Assembly: GCA_039715165.1 (NCBI GenBank)
Contig: JBDLHX010000031.1
Coordinates: 1-24,259, forward strand
DNA from: JAHEEL01 sp039715165
GTDB lineage: Bacteria > Actinomycetota > Acidimicrobiia > Spongiisociales > UBA5794
DNA length: 24,259 nt
Direction of reading: 5' to 3'
The translations under genes and the position numbers were made by a program. This document shows, piece after piece, positions 13,865-21,761 of this stretch. Each line of letters opens with the position of its first letter. Position 1 is the stretch's first letter. The notes below the pieces were generated by a model that saw only the letters and a list, made by a program, of their open reading frames with translations, ran no database searches and was not told where the DNA came from.

Positions 13865-14640
13865 TGGCGACGCCGCTGCCCCTCCGCGTCTTCGAGTCCG
13901 AGGCCCGCGTGTACCGACACACGTGGCGGGGCTCGGTGATCTCGAGCTTCCTCAACCCGGTGCTGTACCTCCTCGCCATGGGGGTTGGACTCGGCGCCCT
14001 CGTCGACGCGAATCGCCCGGGTGGCGTCGAGGGCGTCCCGTATCTCGCGTTCCTCGCTCCCGGCCTGCTCGTCGCGACGGCGATGCAGACCGGTGCAGGC
14101 GAGGGGGCGTGGAAGGTGATGGCCGGCATCAAGTGGGTGAAGACCTACCACGCCAAGCTGGCCACACCGATCGGGGTCCCAAGCCTCGTCGGAGGCCACA
14201 TGCTGTGGTCCGGGGCCAGAGTGCTCATGGTTTCGGTGGTGTTCGCTGCCGTGATCGCGGCGTTCCGCGTCGCTCCCCTCTTCGAGTCGTTGCTCGCCGT
14301 CGGCCCCGCGCTCCTCGTCGGTGTCGCCATGGCTGCAGCCACGACCGCGTTCACCGCCCGTCTCGACGAGCCGACGGGTCTCCCCCTCTATTTCCGATTC
14401 GTCGTCATCCCGATGTTCCTCTTCTCGGGGGCCTTCTTCCCGATCTCCCAACTCCCCGACTGGCTCGAACCGGTCGCCCTCGTGACACCGCTCTACCACG
14501 GCGTTGAGTTGAGCCGCGCGATCGTCGTCGGAACGGGACCGGCCGTGGCCTGGTGGGTCAGCGTCCTCTACCTCCTGGCCTGGATCGCCCTCGGGACACT
14601 GCTCACCGTCGGGCCCTTCCGGAAGAAGCTGACGCCGTGA
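13864..14640 (+). CDS. ABC-2 type permease, first subunit (NodJ/DrrB-like)
   Basis: The 258-residue protein has an amphipathic N-terminus (VFESEARVYRHTWRGSVISSF) and about six hydrophobic helices. The ABC-2 signature is near FVVIPMFLFSGAFFPISQLP, followed by LVTPLYHGVELSR. These are typical of NodJ-like permeases. The ATG at 13864 shares a base with the ATPase stop codon. It is likely to form a heterodimer with the following permease, which has the same motif layout. The end overlaps the next gene as GTGA. Confidence 0.9.
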   Translation: MATPLPLRVFESEARVYRHTWRGSVISSFLNPVLYLLAMGVGLGALVDANRPGGVEGVPYLAFLAPGLLVATAMQTGAGEGAWKVMAGIKWVKTYHAKLATPIGVPSLVGGHMLWSGARVLMVSVVFAAVIAAFRVAPLFESLLAVGPALLVGVAMAAATTAFTARLDEPTGLPLYFRFVVIPMFLFSGAFFPISQLPDWLEPVALVTPLYHGVELSRAIVVGTGPAVAWWVSVLYLLAWIALGTLLTVGPFRKKLTP

Positions 14641-15440
14641 CGACCGAGCCGCTCGTCGCGCGCATCATCCCACCGCTCCCGCGACGATGGCGAGGCCGCT
14701 ACCTCGTCGAGCGGAACGTCGTTGTAATGAAGGCGTTCTGGCCGGTCTTCCTCTCCGGCTTCTTCGAGCCAACCTTCTACCTCTTCGCGATCGGAATCGG
14801 CATCGGGAAGCTCGCCGGAGATGTCGAGGTCGCGGGCATCGCGGTCGAGTACACGGCGTTCGTCGCACCCGCGATGCTCGCCTCGTCGGCCATGAACGGC
14901 GCCGTCTTCGAGTCGACGAACATCTTTTTCAAGCTCAAGTACGGAAAGATCTACGACGGTGTTCTCGCAACCCCGCTCGAGGCACGGGACGTCGCCACCG
15001 GCGAGATCTCCTGGACGCTCGCCCGGGGCACGCTCTACTCGGCGGCGTTCATCGTCGTGATGGCCGTCATGGGTCTCATCGAGTCTCCGTACGGGATCCT
15101 GGCGCTCCCCGCAGCGATCCTGATCGGCTTCGCCTTCGGTGCGATGGGAACGGCCGCTACGACCTACATGCGCACCTGGCAGGACCTCGACCTCATCACG
15201 CTCGTGACGCTCCCCCTCTTCCTCTTCTCCGCCACGTTCTATCCAATCGAGGTGTATCCAGAGTTCATCAGAGTCGTGACGTGGATCTCCCCGCTCTATC
15301 ACGGTGTCGTCCTCATCCGGGGCCTCACGCTCGGCATCCTCGAGTGGACGATGCTCATCAACGTCGCCTACCTCACCGCCGTGGGCGCCGTCGGATCACT
15401 GATCACCGGACGCCGCATCGGCGCCCTCCTCCTGAAATAG
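14637..15440 (+). CDS. ABC-2 type permease, second subunit
   Basis: The 267-residue permease repeats the organisation of its neighbour: an N-terminal helix RGRYLVERNVVVMKAFWPVF, about six membrane segments, LVTLPLFLFSATFYPIEVYP and WISPLYHGVVLIRG. I chose the GTG at 14637 because it overlaps the upstream stop as GTGA and gives the family length; the open frame reaches 14553 inside the upstream gene. The two permeases are paralogues, so the exporter is probably a heterodimer with two ATPase copies. The operon ends here, with a hairpin over the stop codon and the copper genes beginning 66 bp later. Confidence 0.9.
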   Translation: MTTEPLVARIIPPLPRRWRGRYLVERNVVVMKAFWPVFLSGFFEPTFYLFAIGIGIGKLAGDVEVAGIAVEYTAFVAPAMLASSAMNGAVFESTNIFFKLKYGKIYDGVLATPLEARDVATGEISWTLARGTLYSAAFIVVMAVMGLIESPYGILALPAAILIGFAFGAMGTAATTYMRTWQDLDLITLVTLPLFLFSATFYPIEVYPEFIRVVTWISPLYHGVVLIRGLTLGILEWTMLINVAYLTAVGAVGSLITGRRIGALLLK

Positions 15441-15448
15441 GGGGCGCC
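15420..15448 (+). terminator. Hairpin over the exporter operon stop codon
   Basis: GGCGCCC (15420-15426) pairs with GGGCGCC (15442-15448), leaving a 15-nt loop that holds the end of the permease gene. No T-tract follows, so it is only a possible terminator or mRNA 3' stabiliser. Confidence 0.3.
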
Positions 15449-15468
15449 AGAAACCGGTTCCGTAACTA

Positions 15469-15506
15469 CGAGCGCGTGAATACGCTCGCTGTTCGAGGAG
15501 GGATTC
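15469..15506 (+). promoter_or_regulatory. Copper operon promoter with operator-like dyad
   Basis: CGAGCG (15469-15474) and CGCTCG (15483-15488) form a 6-bp dyad with an 8-bp spacer. TACGCT (15481-15486), a TANNNT -10 box, overlaps the right arm. GAGGAGG (15495-15501) lies five bases before the copZ ATG. A regulator bound at the dyad would cover the core promoter; the regulator gene is not in the window. Confidence 0.4.
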
Positions 15507-15722
15507 ATGACAACGAAGACGCTCACCGTGCCCGAAATCTCGTGCGGGCACTGCAAGGCCTCGATCGAACAGGCGGTCTCGCAGCTCGATGGAGTCGCTC
15601 ATGTCGAGGTAGATGTGGACGACCGCGCCGTCGCTCTCGACTTCGACGGCACCGACGCAACATTCGAGGCGATCGTGGCCGCGATCGAGGAGCAGGGCTA
15701 CGACGTCCCCGACCAGGGCTGA
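15507..15722 (+). CDS. copZ: Copper chaperone, heavy-metal-associated domain protein
   Basis: The 71-residue protein is a single HMA domain with a beta-alpha-beta-beta-alpha-beta pattern and the metal-binding motif SCGHCK (C13 and C16). Such proteins bind Cu(I) in the cytoplasm and hand it to the HMA domain of CopA, encoded 27 bp downstream. The histidine between the cysteines is common in actinobacterial CopZ-like proteins. The start is supported by a strong ribosome binding site. Confidence 0.9.
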   Translation: MTTKTLTVPEISCGHCKASIEQAVSQLDGVAHVEVDVDDRAVALDFDGTDATFEAIVAAIEEQGYDVPDQG

Positions 15723-15749
15723 GTCCACTTCGCCCCGAACGGAGTCCTG

Positions 15750-17909
15750 ATGACCGACACGCGCTCGATCACCTTCGACGTAGAGGGCATGACATGCGCG
15801 TCGTGTGCGCTGCGCATTGAGCGGGTCCTCGGCAAACAGGACGGCGTCGAGACGGCGATCGTCAACTACGCGGGCCATGAAGCCCGCGCCGAGGTTGGTT
15901 CCGAGGTCGACGTCGACGCCCTCAAAGCGGCCGTCGCGAAGATCGGGTACGAGATCGAACCCGTCGTCGCCGGCGAGGACCGGGTCAGCGTCAGTGAACG
16001 CTATGACGAGGAAGTCGTCTACCAGCGCAAGAACCTGATCGGCGCCTCCGCTCTCACGATCCCGGTGTTCCTGCTCGCCATGCTCGGGCCGGATGCGACG
16101 TGGAACCACGCTCTCCAAGCGGTGCTCACCACCGTGGTCGTCTTCGTCTTCGGCTGGCAGTTCCACAAGGCGACCTGGAAGCAGATCAGGTCGATGAGTC
16201 CCGCCATGGACACGCTCGTGTCGGTGGGAACGATCACCGCTTGGTCCTATTCGCTGTTCGCGACGGTCGACGGCTCTCCGGTCTTCTTCGATACGGCCGC
16301 AATGATCACCTCGTTGATCCTGCTCGGCCGGTTCTTCGAGGCCAGGGCAAAGGGACGAGCCTCGCGCGCCATAACGAAGCTCTTGGAACTCGGGGCGAAA
16401 CAAGCTCGGGTTGTTCGCGACGGTTCCGAAGTGATGGTGGACGTGGCCGACGTCCGCCTCGGCGAGACCATCGCGGTGCTCCCCGGGGAGAAGATTCCGA
16501 CAGACGGCCGGATCACGGTCGGTGGATCGAGCGTCGACGAGTCGATGCTGACCGGGGAGTCCATGCCGGTCGACAAGACCGTCGGCGACGACGTCTTCGG
16601 GGCCACGATCAACCAGCAGGGGCGACTCGAAGTCGAGGTCACCAAGGTTGGTGAAGCCACGGCACTTGCGCAGATCGTCCGTCTCGTCGAGGACGCACAG
16701 GCAACCAAGGCCCCGGTCCAACGTCTCGCCGACCGCGTCTCTGCCGTGTTCGTTCCGACCGTTCTGGTGATCGCAGCGGCCGTGTTCGTCGTCTGGATGA
16801 TCGTCAACGGAGGGGACACGCCCACGGCTCTACGCAACGCTGTCGCGGTTCTGATCATCGCGTGCCCCTGCGCCATGGGGCTCGCGACGCCGACGGCGAT
16901 CATGGTCGGGTCGGGACGAGGCGCAGAGCTTGGCGTCCTGTTCAAGAACGCGGAGGTATTCGAAAGGGCACGCTCGGTCGACGTCGTTGTGTTCGACAAG
17001 ACCGGCACTCTCACCCGTGGGGCGATGACACTCACCGACGTCGTCACCGATGACGACGAGCGGCACTTCCTCGCGCTGGCCGGATCGGTCGAAGCGGCCA
17101 GCGAGCACCCGATCGGTAAGGCCGTCGCCCTCGGTGCCGAAGAGCACGATGTCGAACTCACCACGCCGACGGAGTTCGCGGCGCTCAGGGGCCAGGGAGT
17201 GGTCGGGACGGTCGACGGCATCGAGGTCACCGTCGGGAAGGCGAAGTTGATGGCCGAAAGGGGCCTGCAGATCCCCGAGCGGTACTCCGAGGCAATGGAG
17301 CGGATCGAGATTGCCGGGAACACCGCGTTCCTGGTCGGCTGGGATGGCGTTGTGCAGGGCACGATCGGCGTCGCCGACACGGTCCGCCCGTCGTCCCTGC
17401 ATGCCGTCTCGGCACTGAAGAGCATGGGCGTCGAGATCGTGATGCTCACGGGGGACAACCGCAGGACGGCCGAGACGATCGCCGCCGAGATCGGTATCGA
17501 TCATGTGATCGCCGAAGTCCTCCCAGGTGACAAGGCCGAGGAGATCCGCCGACTCCAGAGCGAAGGCCGATCCGTCGGTTTCGTCGGGGATGGCATCAAC
17601 GATGCACCCGCGCTGACGCAGGCTGATCTCGGCATGGCGGTGGGTTCGGGGACCGACGTCGCGATCGAGGCCGGTGACGTGGTGCTGATGAGCGGCGATC
17701 CGGCGCTCGCGGTCACGTCGCTGCAACTCGCACGCAGAACATTCTCCACCATCAAGCAGAACCTCTTCTGGGCATTTGGCTACAACACGGCAGCGATCCC
17801 ACTCGCGGCGCTCGGGTTCCTCAACCCGATGATCGCCGCGGGGGCGATGGCCTTCTCATCGGTCTCGGTGGTGACGAACTCGCTGCGGCTCCGTCGGTTC
17901 GAGCGGTAG
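15750..17909 (+). CDS. copA: Copper-exporting P1B-type ATPase
   Basis: The 719-residue protein has one N-terminal HMA domain (about 5-70) with GMTCASC (C16, C19), then membrane helices and the actuator motif TGES (268-271). The transport site CPC (372-374) and the phosphorylation loop DKTGTLT (416-422) follow. SEHPIGKA lies in the nucleotide domain and GDGINDAPAL in the hinge. The final helices contain YNTAAIPLAALG and MAFSSVSVVTNSLRL, the Tyr-Asn and Met-Ser-Ser signatures of the Cu(I)-exporting subgroup. It pumps Cu(I) out of the cytoplasm using ATP. A GGAG precedes the ATG. The gene is convergent with the hydrogenase protease gene, only seven bases away. Confidence 0.95.
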   Translation: MTDTRSITFDVEGMTCASCALRIERVLGKQDGVETAIVNYAGHEARAEVGSEVDVDALKAAVAKIGYEIEPVVAGEDRVSVSERYDEEVVYQRKNLIGASALTIPVFLLAMLGPDATWNHALQAVLTTVVVFVFGWQFHKATWKQIRSMSPAMDTLVSVGTITAWSYSLFATVDGSPVFFDTAAMITSLILLGRFFEARAKGRASRAITKLLELGAKQARVVRDGSEVMVDVADVRLGETIAVLPGEKIPTDGRITVGGSSVDESMLTGESMPVDKTVGDDVFGATINQQGRLEVEVTKVGEATALAQIVRLVEDAQATKAPVQRLADRVSAVFVPTVLVIAAAVFVVWMIVNGGDTPTALRNAVAVLIIACPCAMGLATPTAIMVGSGRGAELGVLFKNAEVFERARSVDVVVFDKTGTLTRGAMTLTDVVTDDDERHFLALAGSVEAASEHPIGKAVALGAEEHDVELTTPTEFAALRGQGVVGTVDGIEVTVGKAKLMAERGLQIPERYSEAMERIEIAGNTAFLVGWDGVVQGTIGVADTVRPSSLHAVSALKSMGVEIVMLTGDNRRTAETIAAEIGIDHVIAEVLPGDKAEEIRRLQSEGRSVGFVGDGINDAPALTQADLGMAVGSGTDVAIEAGDVVLMSGDPALAVTSLQLARRTFSTIKQNLFWAFGYNTAAIPLAALGFLNPMIAAGAMAFSSVSVVTNSLRLRRFER

Positions 17910-17916
17910 GCGAGTG

Positions 17917-18396
17917 TCAGTCACCCCCGCCGAAGGTGGGGAGGGAAGCTCTCTCGAGCTCGGCGACGATTGCGTCCGCCACCTCGTCGGCTGCCGCATC
18001 GACGTCGGCGCTGAGTTCCACCCCGCGGACGACCTTGCCGATCTCGATCCCGTAGACGACGAGCGTATCGGGGAGCATGTCGACGGCTCCGCCGAGGTCG
18101 ATCGCCTCGGCGAGACCCACGAGGTGCGTCGACGCCGACCTCCACGAGTTCGGGAACCCGTCGGTCCCCTCGATCCGGTGGACCGAACCGGGGACACCAC
18201 CTGATACCACGGCGTCGACGACGACGGCCAGCCCCACGTCGCGCCACGTGTCGAGCAAGTGCGTGGCATCCCCGACGGACTCCACCAGCCTGATGCTGTC
18301 GGGTAGACGCCCCGCGAGCCGGTCGATCACGATCGGACCCGCGGCGTCGTCCCCCATCATCCTGTTGCCGACACCTATGACGACGACGTCAGCCAC
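17917..18396 (-). CDS. [NiFe] hydrogenase maturation protease (M52/HycI family)
   Basis: The 159-residue protein begins with the family motif VVVIGVGNRMMGDDAAG. By alignment to HybD, the nickel-sensing residues are D17 (usually Glu), D61 in VVVDAV and H91 in STHLVGLAEA. It would remove the C-terminal peptide of the large subunit after nickel insertion. The gene overlaps the large-subunit gene by eight bases, supporting a dedicated pairing. The last residues, LPTFGGGD, are encoded by a C-rich/G-rich hairpin that resembles the dispersed repeat arms in this window, so the true C-terminus may have been replaced. Confidence 0.88.
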   Translation of the reverse strand: MADVVVIGVGNRMMGDDAAGPIVIDRLAGRLPDSIRLVESVGDATHLLDTWRDVGLAVVVDAVVSGGVPGSVHRIEGTDGFPNSWRSASTHLVGLAEAIDLGGAVDMLPDTLVVYGIEIGKVVRGVELSADVDAAADEVADAIVAELERASLPTFGGGD

Positions 18397-19681
18397 GCTC
18401 GATCGTCAGATCAAGGAAGTGAGTCGCGCATGAGATGCACGGGTCGTAGTTCCGAATCGACTGCTCGAGCACCCACGACAGCTCATCGTCCGGCAGATGC
18501 AGGTGCCGCTCGAGCACGAACCGGAGGTCCGACTCGATCGTCAACTGATTCTGCGCGGTCGGCGGCACGATCTGCGCATCGGCGATGCGACCATCGTCGT
18601 GAAGCCGGTACCGGTGATAAAGCATGCCCCGCGGCGCCTCGGTGGCACCATGGCCTTCACTCTTCTTCGGCGTATACGGAACGTATGACTCGGCCGGAGG
18701 CTCGTAATCGTCGATGATCCGCAGCGCCTCTTCGACCGAGTAGAGCGTTTCAACGGCTCGCACGATGATGCTCTTGAACGGGTTGTTGCATGTCTCGCCC
18801 AGTCCGGCCTCGCGTGCGGCCCGCTGCGCGAGTGGCGTCAGCCGGTCGAAGTTGAGGCTGTATCTAGCGAGTGGCCCCACGTGATAGGCACCGCGGTCCC
18901 GGATCTGGGAATGCAGGGCGTTCGATCGCTCCACGTGCTGTTCGAGGAAGAACTCGTTGTACTCGGAGACCGCGATGTCGAGCCCCTTGCTCGACACGAT
19001 CCGCCCCTCGTTGAACGGGTACTCGTCGGGATGGCTCACCGAGACGAACTCGAAGTCGAGATCGGCATCGGGGAAATTGAAGCCGCTCACGAGCTTGATC
19101 GTCTCGAGTGCCGCATCACGTGACCACTCGAGCTCCGGAACGAGCGTCTCGAGCTCCTTCTTCGTCGGAACCCGGTAGAAGCCACCGACGCGCACATTGA
19201 TCGGGTGAATCTCCCGACCGCCGAGCAGCCCGACGATGGCGTTGCCCGCCTTCTTGAGACGCAGACCCTGTTCGACGACCTCACGGTGGTCGGCGGCCAT
19301 GTGGATGCCGCTCTCGTATCCGAGGAAGTCGGGGGCGTGGAGCAGGTAGATGTGGAGAGCGTGGCTCTCGATCCACTCGCCGCAGTAGATGAGTCGCCTC
19401 AGCTCACGGAGTGGGCCACCGACGGTCACGCCGAAAGCATCTTCCATGGCGTGAACGGAACTCATCTGATACGCGATCGGACAGATGCCGCAGATCCGCG
19501 CCGTGATGTCCGGTGCCTCGGTGTGGGGCCGACCGCGCATGAACGCTTCGAAGAATCGCGGCGGTTCGAAGATCGAGAACTCGACGTCCTCGATCTTGTC
19601 GTCGACGACCTTCACGTGCATCGCCCCTTCGCCTTCAACCCGCGCGAGGTACTCGACGGAGATCTCCCTGGCGTTCGTCAT
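18389..19681 (-). CDS. hydA: [NiFe] hydrogenase large (catalytic) subunit, group 3b-type
   Basis: The 430-residue protein has the RVEGEG motif near the N-terminus. The first nickel-ligand motif is RICGICP (C64, C67) and the C-terminal motif is DPCISCATH (C415, C418). These four cysteines hold the Ni-Fe centre. Nine residues follow H421, forming the peptide that the overlapping maturation protease should remove; this tail is shorter than in many hydrogenases. The L1 sequence ICPIAYQMSSVHA and the HydBGDA gene set point to the cytoplasmic NADP-linked (group 3b, sulfhydrogenase-type) family. The ATG at 19681 overlaps the small-subunit stop as ATGA. The assignment to group 3b is by gene order and motif resemblance. 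Confidence 0.95.
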   Translation of the reverse strand: MTNAREISVEYLARVEGEGAMHVKVVDDKIEDVEFSIFEPPRFFEAFMRGRPHTEAPDITARICGICPIAYQMSSVHAMEDAFGVTVGGPLRELRRLIYCGEWIESHALHIYLLHAPDFLGYESGIHMAADHREVVEQGLRLKKAGNAIVGLLGGREIHPINVRVGGFYRVPTKKELETLVPELEWSRDAALETIKLVSGFNFPDADLDFEFVSVSHPDEYPFNEGRIVSSKGLDIAVSEYNEFFLEQHVERSNALHSQIRDRGAYHVGPLARYSLNFDRLTPLAQRAAREAGLGETCNNPFKSIIVRAVETLYSVEEALRIIDDYEPPAESYVPYTPKKSEGHGATEAPRGMLYHRYRLHDDGRIADAQIVPPTAQNQLTIESDLRFVLERHLHLPDDELSWVLEQSIRNYDPCISCATHFLDLTIERG

Positions 19682-20472
19682 CCCACACCTCCGATCTCGA
19701 TCGAGGCTTCTCTCCGGTCGCTCTCCTCGCGGAACGCATCCGACCAGGCGTTGAAGCTGCGGAACGCGTCGACGAGCTCACGATCCGAGGCGCCCAGCAC
19801 CTTCCACTGATCCGCAAGCGACTTCGTGTTCGGCGACTCCATCGGCCCGAAGCACCCGAAACAGCCCCTGTCGTAGGTCGGGCAGAGTGCGTTGCAGCCC
19901 GCCTGGGTGACGGGCCCGAGACACGGCGTACCGTGGGACACAAGGACACACGGATTGCCCTTCAGCTTGCATTCGACACACACGCTGTACGTCGGGATGT
20001 TGGGCCTGCGTCCCTGAAGGAACGCAACGATGACCTCGAGCAGCTGATGCTTCGAGATCGGGCAGCCCCGCAGCTCGAAGTCGACCGGGACGTGGTCGGC
20101 GATCGCCGTCGACGTCTGCAGCGTCTCGATGTACTCGGGGTGGGCGTAGACGTACCTCGTGAAGTCGTCGACGTCCTTCCAGTTGCGCAGCGCTTGGATG
20201 CCGCCAGCGGTCGCGCAGGCACCGATCGTGATGAGCACGTTGGACTCGGCGCGAACCTCTTTGATACGCTCGGCGTCGTGCGGGGTCGTCACCGAGCCCT
20301 CGACGAGCGTGACGTCGTAGGGCGGCGGCAGCACCTCTCTCGAGGCCTCCATGAAGTTGGCGATCTGCACGACGCCGGCGACGGCCAGGAGCTCGTCCTC
20401 GAGGTCGAGGAGACTCAGCTGGCACCCGTCGCACGATGCGAACTTGTGTACTGCGAGTTTCGGAAGCGCCAC
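19678..20472 (-). CDS. hydD: [NiFe] hydrogenase small subunit, group 3b-type
   Basis: The 264-residue protein carries twelve cysteines placed for three [4Fe-4S] clusters. The proximal cluster uses C14, C17 (SCDGCQ), C86 (GACAT) and C137 (RGCP). Eight further cysteines between 165 and 207 should hold two more. It has no Tat signal or membrane anchor, so the enzyme is cytoplasmic, as expected for group 3. It passes electrons between the Ni-Fe site and the HydG/HydB module. The start is one base after the stop of the FAD subunit gene. Confidence 0.95.
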   Translation of the reverse strand: MALPKLAVHKFASCDGCQLSLLDLEDELLAVAGVVQIANFMEASREVLPPPYDVTLVEGSVTTPHDAERIKEVRAESNVLITIGACATAGGIQALRNWKDVDDFTRYVYAHPEYIETLQTSTAIADHVPVDFELRGCPISKHQLLEVIVAFLQGRRPNIPTYSVCVECKLKGNPCVLVSHGTPCLGPVTQAGCNALCPTYDRGCFGCFGPMESPNTKSLADQWKVLGASDRELVDAFRSFNAWSDAFREESDRREASIEIGGVG

Positions 20473-20473
20473 G

Positions 20474-21322
20474 TCACACCTCCCTTGTCCAGCAGACGTT
20501 CGTCATCTCGGCACAGCTCAAGATGGGACCGTCCTTGCAGATGAAGAACTTCCCGAGCTGGCAGTGGCCGCAGAGGCCGATTCCACACTTCATGTTCCGC
20601 TCCATCGACACGTAGAGACGGTCGCTCGTCACACCCTGCCGCTCGAGCTCCTGGATCGTGAATCGCATCATGATCTCGGGACCGCAGATGAACGCGATGG
20701 CCGACTCCGGGTCAAACGACGCTCGGCTGATGAGCGACGTGACGACGCCGACCGGGCCGCGCCACATACGGTCGCCGTGGTCGACTGTGATGAGGACGTC
20801 GAGGTCGAATCGACCGCGCCACCCTTGGAGCTCATCCGCGAACAACAGCTCGTCGGGCGATCGGGCACCGTAGAGGAGCGTCACGTTCTGGTAGCGATCG
20901 CGGTGCTCGAGGATGTGGCGGATCGCCGGACGGAGTGGGGCGAGCCCGATGCCGCCGGTCACAATCACCACATCGCGGCCCTCGGCAGCCTCAATCGGCC
21001 ATTGGGAGCCATACGGCCCCCGAACGCCGATCGTGTCGCCGGGTGCGACCGACGTCAGCGCGTCGGTAACCGGGCCAACGGCCCGGATCGTCTGCACGAG
21101 CCGGCTCTGATCGCCCGGGTCACCGCTGATCGAGATCGGCACCTCGCCGACTCCGAATGCGTAGAGCATCGTGAACTGCCCTGGAGCGAACGCCCAGCCT
21201 TCTGCCGGGGGATCGAGTTCGAGGGTGAATGTGTCGTCGAGTTCTCGCGCCACCGAACGGACCCGGCAGGGCACCGGGTGCATCGGGCGGGCGGCCGGTT
21301 CAGCGAGGAGTTGAGTAGACAT
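20474..21322 (-). CDS. hydG: Hydrogenase FAD/NAD(P)-binding subunit with [2Fe-2S] site (HydG-like)
   Basis: The 282-residue protein belongs to the ferredoxin-reductase/DHOD-B type group. An N-terminal FAD domain includes FAPGQFTMLYAFGVGEVPISIS. A nucleotide-binding domain has VIVTGGIGLAPLRPAI and FICGPEIMM. The C-terminal cysteine motif CGIGLCGHC plus C262 (C246, C251, C254, C262) holds a [2Fe-2S] cluster. It links the hydrogenase dimer to NAD(P). The ATG at 21322 lies 23 bases inside the upstream cNMP-fold gene, so translation is coupled. Confidence 0.93.
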   Translation of the reverse strand: MSTQLLAEPAARPMHPVPCRVRSVARELDDTFTLELDPPAEGWAFAPGQFTMLYAFGVGEVPISISGDPGDQSRLVQTIRAVGPVTDALTSVAPGDTIGVRGPYGSQWPIEAAEGRDVVIVTGGIGLAPLRPAIRHILEHRDRYQNVTLLYGARSPDELLFADELQGWRGRFDLDVLITVDHGDRMWRGPVGVVTSLISRASFDPESAIAFICGPEIMMRFTIQELERQGVTSDRLYVSMERNMKCGIGLCGHCQLGKFFICKDGPILSCAEMTNVCWTREV

Positions 21323-21761
21323 CGAGTAACTGGATCCTGATTGATTGCATGCGGTTGACGAGCGTCTCGGTGAAACGCTTCATCAATTCGTATCCGAGGG
21401 TGGGGTCTGCTTCTGAGGCATCCTTGAGCATGACTGCGTCGAAGCGGATCGCTTCCGTGTCGCTGTGAATGTGGGCGTCGTACGTCCACCGAAATGGCGG
21501 GTAGAGCCACGACCATCCGAGCAGGTCGCCGGCGTGCAGCGTCATCATCACCTGTGGGCCGTGCCCGGGGGTCTGCATCTCGAGGGCGACGTCGCCGCCG
21601 AGGATCAGGTAGCAGCTGTCAGCGCTCCCTCCCTCGCGAAATATCGTCTGGCCCTCGTGGTACGTGACCTTGCTCCCGGCCGCCGCCACGGTACGTATCT
21701 GCTCGTCGGTCATCCCCTCAAAGAAGGGGCGACCAATGAGTACATCGAACACTTCACTCAT
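21300..21761 (-). CDS. Stand-alone cyclic-nucleotide-binding-fold protein in the hydrogenase operon
   Basis: The 153-residue protein has the beta-barrel pattern of Crp-type sensor domains: an N-terminal helix with PFFEGMTDEQIRTVA, then EGQTIFREGGSADSCYLILGGDVAL and a C-terminal helix. There is no helix-turn-helix, so it is not a transcription factor. The usual phosphate-binding cassette (GExA...RxA) is not conserved: LHAGDLLGWSWLYPPFRWTYDA keeps Gly-Asp and an Arg but has an aromatic insert. It may bind another ligand or only serve as a structural or regulatory subunit. It overlaps HydB by four bases and HydG by 23, so it is made with the enzyme. Confidence 0.8.
   Translation of the reverse strand: MSEVFDVLIGRPFFEGMTDEQIRTVAAAGSKVTYHEGQTIFREGGSADSCYLILGGDVALEMQTPGHGPQVMMTLHAGDLLGWSWLYPPFRWTYDAHIHSDTEAIRFDAVMLKDASEADPTLGYELMKRFTETLVNRMQSIRIQLLDVYSTPR

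Noticed and set aside
21300..21761. Crp/Fnr transcription regulator
   Set aside because: The protein ends after the C-helix and has no helix-turn-helix.
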